Positions 12,349 through 23,306 of a DNA stretch of 64,000 nucleotides are shown in pieces (the stretch's first letter is position 1; every line of letters begins with the position of its first letter). The notes under the pieces are model-generated. The model was not told the DNA's origin, ran no database searches, and saw only the letters and a list, made by a program, of their open reading frames with translations. The DNA lies in NCBI GenBank assembly GCA_022453515.1, contig JAJNNY010000004.1, positions 496,001 through 560,000 of the forward strand. Reading direction: 5' to 3'. This DNA is from Astrocystis sublimbata. Lineage: Eukaryota; Ascomycota; Sordariomycetes; Xylariales; Xylariaceae. The position numbers and the translations under genes are program-made.

Positions 12349-13110
12349 ATGGTTAGTTTCCTCAACTGGCCGTCCTGGTTACGGAAAGACTCACATTTTC
12401 TACACTTTTCACACTCTAATCTTGTTCAGAATTTGTCCGGTGATGATTTCAAGCGCCATTTGGAATCATATGATCAGTGTGTTCGTGAAGTGTACGAAAA
12501 ATATGAGAGACACCGCTTCAAGACAATACCTTCGAGATTGGACCATGCAGAGCCCGATAAGCTCTATCTTAGAAAGGATGATGTCTTGCACATGGATAAA
12601 TGGATGCGGTGAGTCTCTTCCCATAAGTAAGTAGGTGGTCAAAAATCCAGTGCTTAAGTTTGAACTAGAAAACGAGGGATCTCTCGTAACCAAAATGAGC
12701 ACGAACAAAGGACGAGGGATATCCAAAAGAACGACCCGAAGAAGATCAAGGCAGTGACTTCTCAAGTCTTCAAGAATTTCAGATCGTACCTAGAGAGCAG
12801 ACATAGCCACCAAGATTATTCAGAAGAGGCTTGGAATGCCATGGTCGGATTAACACAGCTGCAAGGTATAGATTTACCTAGGGCATGTCTCCTCCTCTCT
12901 GTCGCCTTTCCGAAGGTAATACCTTTCTGCTCTGAAGCATTGTGTCAACAGACTCGGAAACTCAGCAAGCCCAAACAGTCGATGGGTGAAGATGATTATA
13001 AACATGCCTTCAGAACAACGGAAGAGCTTCGACGAAGGCACAATACTACTGCAGTTGAAGTTGAGAAAGTTGCCTATGTGCTACAGTGCAACGCCGCCAT
13101 CGAAGGTTAG
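12349..13110 (+). CDS. conserved fungal protein of unknown function, HhH-like motif
   Basis: Two exons, 12349-12608 and 12669-13110, give 233 residues. The order of features matches a fungal family I know only as hypothetical: a helical start, FKTIPSRL, a YLRKDDVLHMDKWM segment, an IKAVTSQVF helix, then LQGIDLPRACLLLSVAFP and VIPFCSEAL, and finally an AVEVEKVAYVL helix near the C-terminus. In relatives the middle motif reads roughly G-V-G-P-A-T-A-S-L-L-L-S, which looks like a helix-hairpin-helix of the DNA-glycosylase type; here it is degenerate (GIDLPRACLLLS). The stop follows 5 codons after the last conserved helix. The kinase relic begins about 70 bases downstream on the same strand. Start at 12349 is the first Met that keeps a plausible N-terminus; the exact start is uncertain. 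Confidence 0.6.
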
Positions 13111-13182
13111 TAACAAAGCCCAACTAAATTCGCTTGTCTCGCGTGGGCTTTATCTGACTCACCGTTTGGGTGCGTGGATTAG

Positions 13183-14380
13183 ACATGAAAAGAGACTGGA
13201 TCAAGAGAGGTCTCTGGAAGGGCACTCGCCCGGAGGAGAAGGGTCGTACGGAACTGTATACAAAGTCAAACAGTCCTGCCAGATGGGCAATCTGAATTAT
13301 ACAGGCCCGGTGGCTATCAAGAGTATATCTACACTGGATGCAACAGGAGGGGCGAGGCACCGATTCCTGACTGAGATAATGATTTCCAGTCGACTGACAG
13401 AGGTACGTGGGCATTGCCTGAGAAGATCGTTTCACACTTAACTTATCACATGTTTTCTGATGAAGGCCTCGAGAGAAAACTTTGTGCAACTTCTTGGTTG
13501 GAATGAAGACCTCAAGAACCAGCGCTACTATATTGCTATGGAATATGTAGCATATGGCGATCTGGAATCCAATCTCAGAAATCCCAAAGACGGTTGGGTC
13601 TGGACTGAGTCTAGCATTAAGACTGTAGCTGAGCAGATACTTGAGGGCTTACAATTCATACATAAAGAATTGATAGCACACCGCGACCTCAAACCAAAGG
13701 TATCGAACCTATAAACTTTGTGTTTCATTGCCATTTTTCTTCTTATTTTGATTCATGCCCTGACTATGTCTCTAGAATATTCTTGTCTCCTCTTTGGATC
13801 TAAGTCCGCGAGTGAAAATCGCAGATTTCGGCGTCTCAAAGAGATAATCACAGAGAAAGACAACGAACCTTAGGACATCAATTGGCTCGCCCGGATATAA
13901 AGCGCCCGAGGTAGTTATGGATTGGGACAGGGACATGGACTTCTCAAAGCACCAATACTCCTATAATGCGGATATTTGGTCGTTGGGTTGTATCATATAT
14001 AGAGTATGTGTTCCCGAGAGCCATTCACTGCCCTTTCTGGCAAGTCAGAGAGGCATAAATTACCTTAACAGGTATCTATGCCCCCGAGACAGATAACTGC
14101 GAAATGAGCAATTACTGACTCCAACGGGCCAAAGATGGCGCGCGGATCTAGGCTCTTTACCTCGGACACCATGTTGGCCAACGAGAAGGAGTTGCAAGAC
14201 AGAGTGGGGAGCATACGGTACACCTTAAGAGCAGGGCGACAGCCGAAGAGAATCGATATTTCTGAAAGCGGGATCAAATACGTGATCGAACTGGTTGACA
14301 TTGACCGCGAAAGACAACCGACGGCAGACAAAGCTATAAGAAAGTTAAAGAACTGGAAGCTGCTCAGCGGAGTTAGGTAG
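13183..14380 (+). pseudogene. protein kinase, interrupted by an in-frame stop
   Basis: Segments 13183-13402, 13466-13699, 13776-14003 and 14135-14380 join in phase and spell a Ser/Thr kinase. There is a glycine loop (GGEGSYGTVYKVK), the VAIKSI lysine, hinge YIAMEYVAYGDLES, catalytic loop HRDLKPKN, Mg loop KIADFGVSKR, GSPGYKAPE and ADIWSLGCIIYRM, then a C-lobe ending in RQPTADKAIRKL. A TAA codon at 13845-13847, directly after the Mg loop, stops the frame in the activation segment. A neighbouring frame across the same spot reads more kinase-like, so small insertions are as likely as a point mutation. The N-terminus has no clear start; upstream the kinase frame overlaps the end of the previous gene. 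I read it as a recently inactivated kinase; a sequencing error is the main alternative. Confidence 0.72.
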
Positions 14381-15069
14381 CTGTATATCTTCTTACTCCA
14401 ATTCATTCGCCCGGCTTGACACAAGCCCTGCAGGAAGGGATCAGTACTTCACAGTAAGCGACGGCTTGACTAAGAATATGGTGCTTAGATTAGACAGATA
14501 TCCGTATAGTGATCCGGCTGGGAACGCGCACGAGAAGTCCAATTCTTGATACCGTGAATGACCCAAATGAATTGCGCGCAGAGCGATCGTCGCCCGTCCG
14601 GGTACCATGATTGATTGACTGAACACCGAATAACCGTGCCATCTGCAATGTTAGCGACTTTCAACCCTGGCCTACATATACCTTTCACATGCCATTAACG
14701 AGCATGTAAGTGTCCCGCGAAGGCAGGACATATTGAACGGGATGATTCGGAGTCGTCATAGTTCGTCCTGGTCGGGAATGACAACATATCACACAAGACG
14801 CGCAAGAAGCAGGAGCATGCATGGGTATGAAGTGTGTATGAAGGACTCGGCATTTCTCATGATTTTGTAACCCTAACCCTCTTCCGTTTCCCATGCCCCA
14901 TCTTTTGCGTGAATTACGGTCAAACGTCCATGTGTTGGGCGAGGCTACCTAGCCCGCAGTTTCCCAGCGCTTTGACCAGCATGTTTGCACGAGTTCGTCC
15001 GGCAAGAGGGTATCGTTTGGTGTGACTTGAGGTGTGGAATCTTAAATCGGGAACATCGATTGTCGGGAT
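14381..15069. other. intergenic, no gene seen
   Basis: Between the kinase relic and ribosomal protein S29. Contains two tandem copies of a CCCTAA-type unit near 14869, too short to be called a telomeric repeat. Confidence 0.4.
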
Positions 15070-15447
15070 TTACCGGTACTGTAGCGCAAGGCGTCAGTCA
15101 ACGTCCAAGGTCATCCGCACAACTGCTTGGCTTCGGTGCCCTTCTTACCTTGATGAAGCCGACGTCGGTGGCCTTCTCACGGAAGCACTGACGGCAGAGG
15201 TTGAGGCCGTACTTGCGGATGAGACCGGCCTTGTGGGTGCAGACACGGCTGTTCGCAGAAGAGATGTCAGTCACAGGGTTTCCACGGAGCCGTTCCACGA
15301 CACAGAGAGAAGTGGTTCGCGTCGCTTGAGCAGCAACGGATTTGCTATATGTAGATTCGCGAGTCGGTCGCATTCGGAGACGTACCACTGACGGGCGCCC
15401 TTGCCGTAGCTGCGGGGGCGGCTGTACCAGACGGATTCGTGAGACAT
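15070..15447 (-). CDS. rps29: 40S ribosomal protein S29 (uS14)
   Basis: Three exons, 15447-15386, 15248-15149 and 15078-15070, give 56 residues, the normal length of eukaryotic S29. It starts [20 protein letters not shown] and continues with the zinc-binding CxxC...CxxC pattern: CRVC, then LCRQC fourteen residues later, followed by [14 protein letters not shown]. The protein binds 18S rRNA in the head of the small subunit near the decoding side. The last exon codes only for Tyr-Arg and the stop. The intron-rich structure of such a short gene is usual for fungal ribosomal protein genes. Identification is certain. Confidence 0.97.
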
Positions 15448-15986
15448 GTTGGCGATTCGCGAGAGGGACGAACTTTGGGGGGAATTCCGGTATGGTTGGG
15501 TTCTGGAAAAGTTGCGTTGCGTTTGCGGTGCGATTGGGGCGATGCGATTGAGAGAAGTTCCAGATCGTTGTTGTGCGCCGTAGCCCTATCCGGAACAATA
15601 AGTGGGGGCTGCCGCCTGGTGCGTGCTCCCCGAAGTCTTTCCGCTAGCGCGCAAGAACCTCCGTAGTAGAATATCGACTTATCCGATTACGAAGATATCG
15701 ATCGCACTGTACCTGGCACGGACCTACCTAGGGTGAATGTTGAATTCCCAGGTGCAATTCCAACCTTGAGCAACATACGTCAGTTGTTTGTTATGTGATT
15801 ATTACCAGATTATACAGAACATATTGAGACACAATCCATATGTTATACGATAGTTATTACGGGATTCAGCAGATGATTGATCTAAGGCATACGTAAGTAG
15901 ATGTTGCATCTAATTTTCACACTATATGCCTGGCTCGCCTGGCTAATATAAACTTACGAAGTTAATAACTAAAACTAGTGTTCCAT
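15448..15986. other. intergenic between S29 and HAD genes
   Basis: Promoter region of the S29 gene, GC-rich near 15450-15680, then AT-rich toward the HAD gene 3' end. No gene seen. Confidence 0.4.
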
Positions 15987-16679
15987 CTATAAGTAATCTC
16001 GTAAAACGTCAACAAGTGACTGGCCCTCTCTGAGTGGCTCTGCAGTCCCTTTCCTCTGCAGTCCTACTCTGTTATGCCACACGACCTTCATGCCCACATC
16101 AGTGGCACCTTGAACATCTCCTGCACTGCCAGCAACGAATAATACCTCGCTCGGTTCAACCTGGATAATAGGGAAGATGGCGCTGTAAGCGGCTTTGGCG
16201 GGTTTGTAGAAGCCGCTTTCCTCCGCTGTAATGACAGCATCGAAAACGAATCCTTCGTGGCTGTCATTGCTAGCGAGCCTCTCGACCTGTTTTGCAGCTT
16301 GGTGCCCAAGATGCTTTGAACAATTCGTAACAATCGCGAGTTTGTATCCCTGCTTTCGCAGAGATCTTAACACGCTCGAGACCTCGGGCCATATAGGCAT
16401 GTCGTCCCATCCCTGTATCAGAGCTTCCGACGCCGAAGGTGGAAGGCCGACGTCTTCCGCTGACTGCTTTACCACATCCTCATATGGGATGTAGGCAGCA
16501 GCACCAAATGTGATATCCAAGTAGCGTTCACGCCAACGTCTGCCTTCAGCTGGAGTGCCCGATGGTGTGCAGATACTCCATAGATCCCAGGAGTTTATGA
16601 GGGCTGTGAGAAGATCAAACACAATGGCTTTCGGTCGCCATTCCGCCGCCGGGTCGTTGTGCTCTTGTATAATGGTCAT
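15987..16679 (-). CDS. HAD-superfamily hydrolase, haloacid dehalogenase type II-like
   Basis: Single exon, 230 residues, about the size of 2-haloacid dehalogenases. The four HAD motifs are visible. Motif I is AIVFDLLTALINS, with the nucleophile Asp at 22; the usual second Asp (DxD) is absent, as in dehalogenases. Motif II is IVTNCS, motif III the Lys in GFYKPAKAAYS, and motif IV VAGSAGDVQGA. A helical cap sits between motifs I and II, with WDDMPIWPEV as in this family. It probably acts on a small 2-halo or phosphorylated acid in the cytosol; the natural substrate in fungi is generally unknown. The start at 16679 is the first Met and gives a normal N-terminus. Confidence 0.9.
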   Translation of the reverse strand: MTIIQEHNDPAAEWRPKAIVFDLLTALINSWDLWSICTPSGTPAEGRRWRERYLDITFGAAAYIPYEDVVKQSAEDVGLPPSASEALIQGWDDMPIWPEVSSVLRSLRKQGYKLAIVTNCSKHLGHQAAKQVERLASNDSHEGFVFDAVITAEESGFYKPAKAAYSAIFPIIQVEPSEVLFVAGSAGDVQGATDVGMKVVWHNRVGLQRKGTAEPLREGQSLVDVLRDYL

Positions 16680-18242
16680 GATTGCTTCGAGAAAAGTGGT
16701 GATAGAATTAGATGGCTCGAGTAGTGCTCAGAATGAGATTATCGTAGAATAGTAGGAATAATAAAATTATCTTAAAATATAGTAGGAAGTTGGAAAACAT
16801 GCCCGTGGAGCTAAAGGCTCGATGTGGAGTGACAGTGAGGCCACCCCGCGCGCAAACCTCGGGGTTGGAGATGCCCGTCGGGACTACATACCTCCGTCAC
16901 CTCCTCGAGCAGTAGGTCAGGTCCTTTTACTTGAGTCGGGAGCTTGGAAATTTACTTAAACGATACTTAAGGTGTATTAGTAATGATTTATATTAGAATT
17001 ATGATTATTTAAGATGTACTCAATTAAGATTTCAAACCCCCGACTTGAGTATTAGGACCTAGCCTATTGCTCGAGAAAGTGACGGAAGTATGTAGTCCCG
17101 ACGGGCAACGAGAGTGAGTACGGTAGAGAACAACAAATGCAGCAATGACCCATAGAAACAGTCCGCATTAGCTTGACTGGTCATGATTGTGGACAAGTAT
17201 GGCTTGGACCTACTAGGTTGCCGATTGGCCCCAACAGTACGAATCCGGCAATGCGGCTCGTTCATTGCCAGGGTCGTCAGCTATCACAACCACATTCTGC
17301 TACATGGGCACCTAGGTAGATTCAAATAGTCATTATAACAAGCGTAATGTTGTTACCAGCCTTTGAAACCTACTACCTTAACGGCGCACTCGAACTTGTA
17401 TTTGTACCAATGTTGTAGACAAGAATATAATTATCATGGATTGATGTAATACTCTTAGAATGGGCACAGATTCATCTCAAGCCAAGATATCACAAAGATC
17501 AATTGGCTTAGTCTTGGATATTGCACAAGGTGAGATTTATGTGAAGCATGTTATGATGATGTAACAGCACGGACTTTAGTGTTCAGGATAACAAGTTGTT
17601 ATTCATTTAAGCATGTCAAACTATTCCTAAAAGCTTTAATTCTTTTCTTATAATTTATGAGCATAACACTGCAATCCCATTACGAATAACTTAGCTTTAG
17701 ATACCTGTTCCCTTTTGTGTTTTCAATAGATTCGAGTCGATAGAATAGGGTGTTTACTGGAAACCTTTCCCCTAAGGTTAGAAAATCTAAACAACAACTT
17801 AGGTACATCCCGTATCTGGCTGCGAGGCAATACATGTAATTATGTACCTAATCTACCTGGGTACCTAAAAGCGCTGCCCAGGTGACACAACCTTGGAACA
17901 CACCTGGTACAAGGTGCAGTGCGAAAAGGAAGGTGCGTTAACGTAAACATCCTGACGAGCTCCTTCCATATTAAACACTCCCTCACCACCCAGTTGGAAG
18001 GCATGCTGCACTTCCTACCACCTCCTGCCTTAGGTATATACCTTAATGTAGGCAGGCAAGTACAGGTACTACGACCTGAAGGAGGCAGGCATTGTATCCC
18101 CTCCAGCTCCTTCTTCCCTACCACAACCATCTAACACAACCTTCTACAACAAGCTTACCTTCCACAACAACCATCTACCATAACTGCGACTACGTCACCG
18201 TCCAACCACAAGAAGGCCAGACCTCAGACCGCATCGCCCGCA
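16680..18242. other. intergenic, AT-rich, with foldback element
   Basis: Apart from the element at 16872-17107, the stretch from 17280 to 17850 is AT-rich with no coding content. The MARVEL gene promoter lies at its right end, where a C/A-rich, CAACC-containing leader begins near 18120. Confidence 0.45.
16872..17107. mobile_element. foldback MITE-like element with 80-bp inverted repeats
   Basis: Arms at 16872-16951 and 17029-17107 are inverted copies. The outer 20 bases, beginning TGCCCGTCGGGACTACATAC, are identical. Over the whole arm I count about a dozen mismatches in 79 positions, nearly all of them C/T or G/A transitions. The 77-base centre is AT-rich and has no coding content. I see no clear target-site duplication. 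This is the structure of a non-autonomous foldback or MITE element; the transition bias fits repeat-induced point mutation. The parent transposon cannot be named from sequence. Confidence 0.7.
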
Positions 18243-18943
18243 ATGACGATCACACTCTCCCACCTTGGCATCATGGTGCGCGGGTGCCTTGTAAGTGTCA
18301 CGATTAACCGCGATGCATTCACATCCCTTCCCTTCATTTCAAGCAAGACCAAAGCTGACCTGAGGGCTCTCGAAGCTCATTACCGGCGCCATAGTCCTGG
18401 GCATCTCCATTACTCTAGCGAAGCATCAAGCAGTGGGCCGTGTGCCGCCCGAGACAGGATTCAGCGCGTTCGCGGGAGCCATCGGAATTGTTGCATCTAT
18501 CGTTGGCATGGTCGCACTCTGGTGCGAACGGCTTGAGGGTGGGATCCTGAGATTCGTTGATACATTTGTTGCGTTGTCGTACCTCGCGGGTGCCATTGTA
18601 AGTCTTCAGTCTGCCTTTTATCTCGCATGGGTGACATGGGAAAAGCCAGTATCTGAGTGCTCAGACATCATCGCCTTTACTAATACAATTTCAGTCTCTC
18701 AATGTAGCCCTTCGAGGTATTAGACATTGTAATGCGACAGACATGGAATCAAAGGATGCTAGATACACAAACAGCATTCTCAACGGCGGATGTGTCGATG
18801 TCGACAAAGGTACACTTTGCTACGCAGTCAGCGCAGACGGCAAACGAGACCTGACTCCCGATCGTTGTGTATCCGCAACGGCTGATTACATCTTCCAATA
18901 CGCCGGATTTGTCATCGCTATCGTCATGGTGCTCTTGGGATAG
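18243..18943 (+). CDS. MARVEL-type four-helix membrane protein
   Basis: Three exons, 18243-18290, 18376-18597 and 18695-18943, all in phase 0, give 172 residues. Four membrane segments are visible: GCLLITGAIVLGISITLA, FSAFAGAIGIVASIVGMVAL, VDTFVALSYLAGAISLNVAL and FQYAGFVIAIVMVLLG. A Cys-bearing loop (RHCNATD, NGGCVDV, TLCYAV) lies between helices 3 and 4. This topology and the TGFSAFAGA segment match fungal MARVEL-domain proteins related to Nce102, which act at plasma-membrane domains. The stop follows helix 4 immediately. The loop before helix 4 with its three Cys probably faces outside. Confidence 0.75.
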
Positions 18944-19800
18944 GTTCTCATGCGTCAAGGTCGAGGTGGCACTCCATCTGTCGACAGGCCTGGAACTAGG
19001 CACTGAACAGAGGTGAATCCGTCAGCGAATGGTGGTGATGGGCAGCAAGAATGACGGGCTGTGCAAAACAGACTGTTATTCAAACGATTTGCGTGGGATT
19101 TATACAGATTGCTGGGATCTTTGGCTTCAAATCGTTCGAATTCTTTCGCACAAGGATCGGCACATGTCAGTAATTGTCTTCAAACAGTTGAGACAAGCTA
19201 CAAGAACAATGTAATGATCCCGACTTAGTAGCTATGGGCTGGCAACCTATTGCCTCCTTGCCAATAGAACATGCCGTTAGAGCATCATTCATCTCATTTG
19301 TGTATAAAAAATATGCATTGAAAACGTAGAGGTTACCTTTGGCAAGCAAACAACCGGACAAGATAGTCCCATTTGCACGTTATCTTGTCAATAATCACCA
19401 ATAGGCGGCTTTCTGGGGTAGCTTGTAGATCCCACGGGCCGCTCAGCGGGGTCATGGTGGGGCAAACGATCGGCGTCTCAACCCGACAGCTTTAGCTTTA
19501 GCTCACAGCAGGCGAGCAGGTACCGGTAGAAGGCTGCAGGGTCTACCCAGCACGCCCAGTAGGTACCTAACGCCCACCTGCAAGCTCGGTCGTTCCCGCA
19601 GTGGTGCTGAAAACCCCCAGCTTGTCATCTTGTACCTTACCTAGTATCAACGTGCCTGCTCACCTCCAGGGCTACTACCAATTTGCTGTACACCACTACT
19701 TACTCATCAACGGGGCTCTTGACCATTCATTACATTCGTCTTCTTACCTCTTACCTCTTATCTCCAGTCTCTTTGATGTCCTAGACACCTCGTCGCCAAG
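18944..19800. other. intergenic upstream of the RUS1-like gene
   Basis: No gene seen. A run of CT-rich, CTTACCTCTTACCTCT-type leader precedes the ATG at 19801. Confidence 0.4.
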
Positions 19801-21176
19801 ATGGCTTTCGTACCGAAGCTCGTCCGCGCCTCTGATGAGTCGGGCGTGATCTGCGTGTACGATGACGAAAGCAAGCCCAAGGCAAAACACCGCAGCCATG
19901 CCCGCGAGATTCTGGACGTGTTCTTGCCGGCGGGCTATCCGCATACCGTGACGGCCGACTACACGCCCTATCAGATCTACGTATGCTCCATGTTCCTACG
20001 AGTTCTTTCACATTTTCTTAATTTTGTTCCTTTGCGCTACGGGTTCTCTTGCTTCGACGATTGCGAGGTGGCATAATATATAAGTCTCCAGCTTGCTCCA
20101 CATGGATGCAATTCCACAGTAGGGGTGCATGCCTTGGCGCAGACATGTCGATGCACTACCAAACTAACATCCTGCCTCCCCAAACGCAGGACTCTCTCCA
20201 GGCCTTCTCTAGTACCATTGCCGGACTGCTGTCCTCACGGGCGGTACTGCAGGGCTTCGGCGTGGGAGACGCAGGGTCCTCGGCCACAGGCGCCGTGCTG
20301 CTGACCGTGCTGCAAGAATCCACCGGCCGCCTGGCCACGATCGTCTTCGCGCACAGACTGGGCCAGGCCATCGAGCCTGAGTGCAAGTACTACCGGTTCC
20401 TGGCCGACATCCTCAACGACTCGGCCATGTTCCTCGACGTGCTGTCGCCCGCGCTCCCGGGTCCCGCCAAGGTCGTCGCGCTCTGCATGTCGGGCGTGCT
20501 GCGGGCCCTGTGCGGCGTCTCGGGCGGCTCGGCCAAGGCGAGTCTTAGCGCACACTTCGCAAAGTCCGGGAACCTCGCTGAACTCAACGCCAAGGACGGC
20601 AGCCAGGAGACCGTGATTAGCTTGCTCGGGATGCTGGCGGGCAGCGTCTTCGTGCGCTTCGTCCAGAGTCGCTTCGCTGTCTGGCTGTGGACCATGACGC
20701 TTGTCGGCATCCATCTGTGGACAAACTACCAGGCCGTCCGCTCCGTGCAGATGCGCACGCTGAACAAGCAGCGCGCCACCCTGCTCTACACCGAGTTCAT
20801 GCGAAGTGGTCGTGTGCTTCGCCCTGACCAGGTCGCTGTCAAGGAGCGCATTCTCCATTGGAAAGCGCCCAACATCGAATACGCGCGCAGACCACCCGCG
20901 ATTGGAGAGATAGGTATTACCGATCTCGTTACGTTCCGAGACTCCCAATATGTTATCGCTGCTGGCAATACCGGGCAGAAGATATATCTCAAGGAGGGCG
21001 CCACGACGGTTGATGCCATCGAGGCCTGGCTCACTGCCCTAGATGGTCCCAGATCAGTTGTCAACAATGAGTTCTGGAAGGCTGTCGGGAGTGCGGGGTG
21101 GGATCTCGAGACTGGTGCGATGGAGACGGGTCCTGCGGTGCGGATTGTGGTGGAGGAACAGAAGCTGGAAGAGTGA
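19801..21176 (+). CDS. RUS1/DUF647 family protein
   Basis: Two exons, 19801-19980 and 20190-21176, in phase 0 give 388 residues. The N-terminus carries the family hallmark FLPAGYPHTVTADYTPYQIY joined across the intron to DSLQAFSSTIAGLLSSRAVL. The core continues with GVGDAGSSATGAVLL, a REDUNDANT-free helix set including ILNDSAMFLDVLSP, GVSGGSAKASLSAHFA and LTLVGIHLWTNY-like segments. Several hydrophobic helices (e.g. near 20600-20740) suggest a membrane-associated protein. Plant members (ROOT UVB SENSITIVE) act in vitamin B6-linked photoprotection; the fungal role is unknown. The C-terminal 100 residues are divergent. The ATG sits in a good context (gccaag ATG G). It ends 325 bases before the stop of the heme lyase gene on the other strand. 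Confidence 0.93.
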
Positions 21177-21500
21177 AGCAACAAGAGCGAACTTGTACGA
21201 TCAGGTAGGAATAACATGGAGCAAGCCACATGGGAGAGCTTCAATTTGTACAGTAGAGATTCTGTCTGCATGGATCGATGCAGCGAATGATTTGCGCCTT
21301 CATGATAATGCTCAAACGCCTTGCCTTTTAACCCATCGTCTATCATGACATGCATATCCTGTGATGCTTCTTGATGCTCACCCGTGTCGTGTAGTACATT
21401 AGTTATACAGCGTGTTTGCAACCGCACTTACCGACGGTGCGACTCAGTGCACTATCGTCTCTCATAGCATCGAACCCAGATAACAGGGGCTCCGACCAAA

Positions 21501-22595
21501 CTATGTGAGCCCGGCAGCGCGGAAAGCCCGCATCTTGACGCCCTCCCACGAATTCAGCTTGGGCCGCACGTCGAGATAGAACGACAGCTTCCCATCGGCG
21601 CCGAAGGTAGCCCGGCCAGCGTAGAAGTCGATGATGTACTCGATCTCCTGGCCGCAGCGGTCGACGACCCAGTCGTGCCGGTCAAAGGGCGCCTGGTAGC
21701 CGAGAAAGGTGTTGAAGCGCGCCTTGGGCGACAGCTGCGTGCTGAGGCCGGTGAAAGAGTGGAGGCGGGGGCCATCGCATCTGCGTTGAATTCGCAGCGG
21801 TTAGTTCATGTCCAAGTCCAGGTCCATCCGCCCGTTGCTTGTAAGACTGATTTGGGGGCCGGGGGATATTGAAGAGAATGCGATCCAGCTAGACGGGGGT
21901 AATTCGTACCTGCTCCCCTGCACCCAAGGCCCCTCCCACTGCTTGATCTCGGCCCAGGCGCGCTCGTTGACGGCGTTGTGGATGGGCACCACGGTCTGCA
22001 TGTCGGCCGTCTTGGGGTCGTGGCCCTTGCGCTTCATGGCCTCGAAGAACATGCGCTCGGACGGGTAGATCCAATTCCCCGTCGTCTTGTCCGCGCCCGT
22101 CTCCTGCTCGTTGTTCGCCGGCTGCGCGGGGGCGTGGTCGCCAGTGGCCGAGGCGGGGGTGCTGAGCGTCCGCGGTATCGTGGATACCTCGCGGTCGATG
22201 CCCAGCTTCCGCGAAGCGCCCGGCGGAGAGGACTGTGTGGTGGATTGGGGCGACGAGGAGAAGAACGGGATCTGGGGCAGGTAGGAACTCCATGAGGAGG
22301 AGGAAGTTGAAGTCGTCGGAGAGGTAGACGATGGATTTATGGGCGCATTTGTCGTCGCTTCCGATGCGGCGCGGGCTTGTTGCATCCATACCTCGCGCGC
22401 GCCGTGGTCGACGGGGCAGCTATCTGCATTTTTCGAACTCGGGTCGACGGATGGGTGGGATGGCGGAAGCGCTGCGGCGGGCGCATCGGATGCGGATGAG
22501 GATGATGACGATGCTACTTTCGATTTATCGAGCCAGGCCTCCCTGCTCTTGTGGTCCACCGGACACGTCGCCGGTTGTTGTGCGTCGGTGGACAT
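21501..22595 (-). CDS. cyc3: holocytochrome c synthase (cytochrome c heme lyase)
   Basis: Two exons, 22595-21910 and 21780-21501, give 321 residues. Two CPVDH heme-regulatory motifs lie at residues 11-15 and 60-64. The catalytic domain follows a long Ser/Pro-rich linker: [37 protein letters not shown], then [12 protein letters not shown] and EYIIDFYAG, closing with [13 protein letters not shown]. The enzyme attaches heme to apocytochrome c (or c1) in the mitochondrial intermembrane space. Fungi often have separate lyases for c and c1; I cannot tell which this is. The gene is tail-to-tail with the RUS1-like gene. The intron rebuilds the AG/A codon for Arg in the conserved WVQGSRCDGPRL stretch. 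Confidence 0.95.
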
Positions 22596-23306
22596 GGTGG
22601 TGGTGGTGATGGTGGTGCTTGGTTGCGTATGTGGTTATAAATTGTTAATTGGTTGCAGGTTTGGCCGAGGCAGGCTCGGCAGGGTTGTTCAACTTTTTGG
22701 AGGCCGGGTCTCGGATGCGGTTAAGCTTGCTGGGCTAGCGCAGATCGTGGTGGGGGTTGACGATCATATGGGTTATCAATTTACAATTAACTTTGAGGTG
22801 ATAGGCCAGCAGACTTCAGAGAAACATGTGCTGTGGCTAACTTTTCACACTTTTCACCTCAAGCTACATACATCATCCAAAGGTTGTTCAATCAAGAACT
22901 CAAACTGAATTCCATTCTTCGGCATTGGTAAAAGCCGTCCTTATATGAGGGCACCATAAAATACTCATATACAAATACCGATCATACCATTCTCTACAGC
23001 GATTACCATATCCAATGCAACGCTATTCTTAGTAACTCAATTCTAAAGATGATCTTATCTATAGCGCCGACTTCAATCCATAGAGGTATGTGAAATGTCA
23101 GATAAGTCAAACAAACCGATGTCAAGCTTGGCGAAGCACGTTGTTGAAGCTCTTGTCTTGACGTAACAAGAAGTACCGCGGGCCCGGCGGGGTACTCACT
23201 GCAATCATAAGCCTGCTCAATTAATTTGAACATATGATAAAAATACAGTTTATTACTCTTAATCTTTTGGGAATCCTCGCACTCGCCGCGACGCGAAAGT
23301 CTAATC
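22596..23306. other. intergenic between heme lyase and S41 peptidase
   Basis: Promoter side of the heme lyase gene (left) and 3' flank of the S41 gene (right). A short GGTGGTGGTG-type tract lies at 22595-22616. No gene seen. Confidence 0.4.

Noticed and set aside
14868..14881. CCCTAA-like tandem as a telomere
   Set aside because: Only two units and no chromosome-end context.
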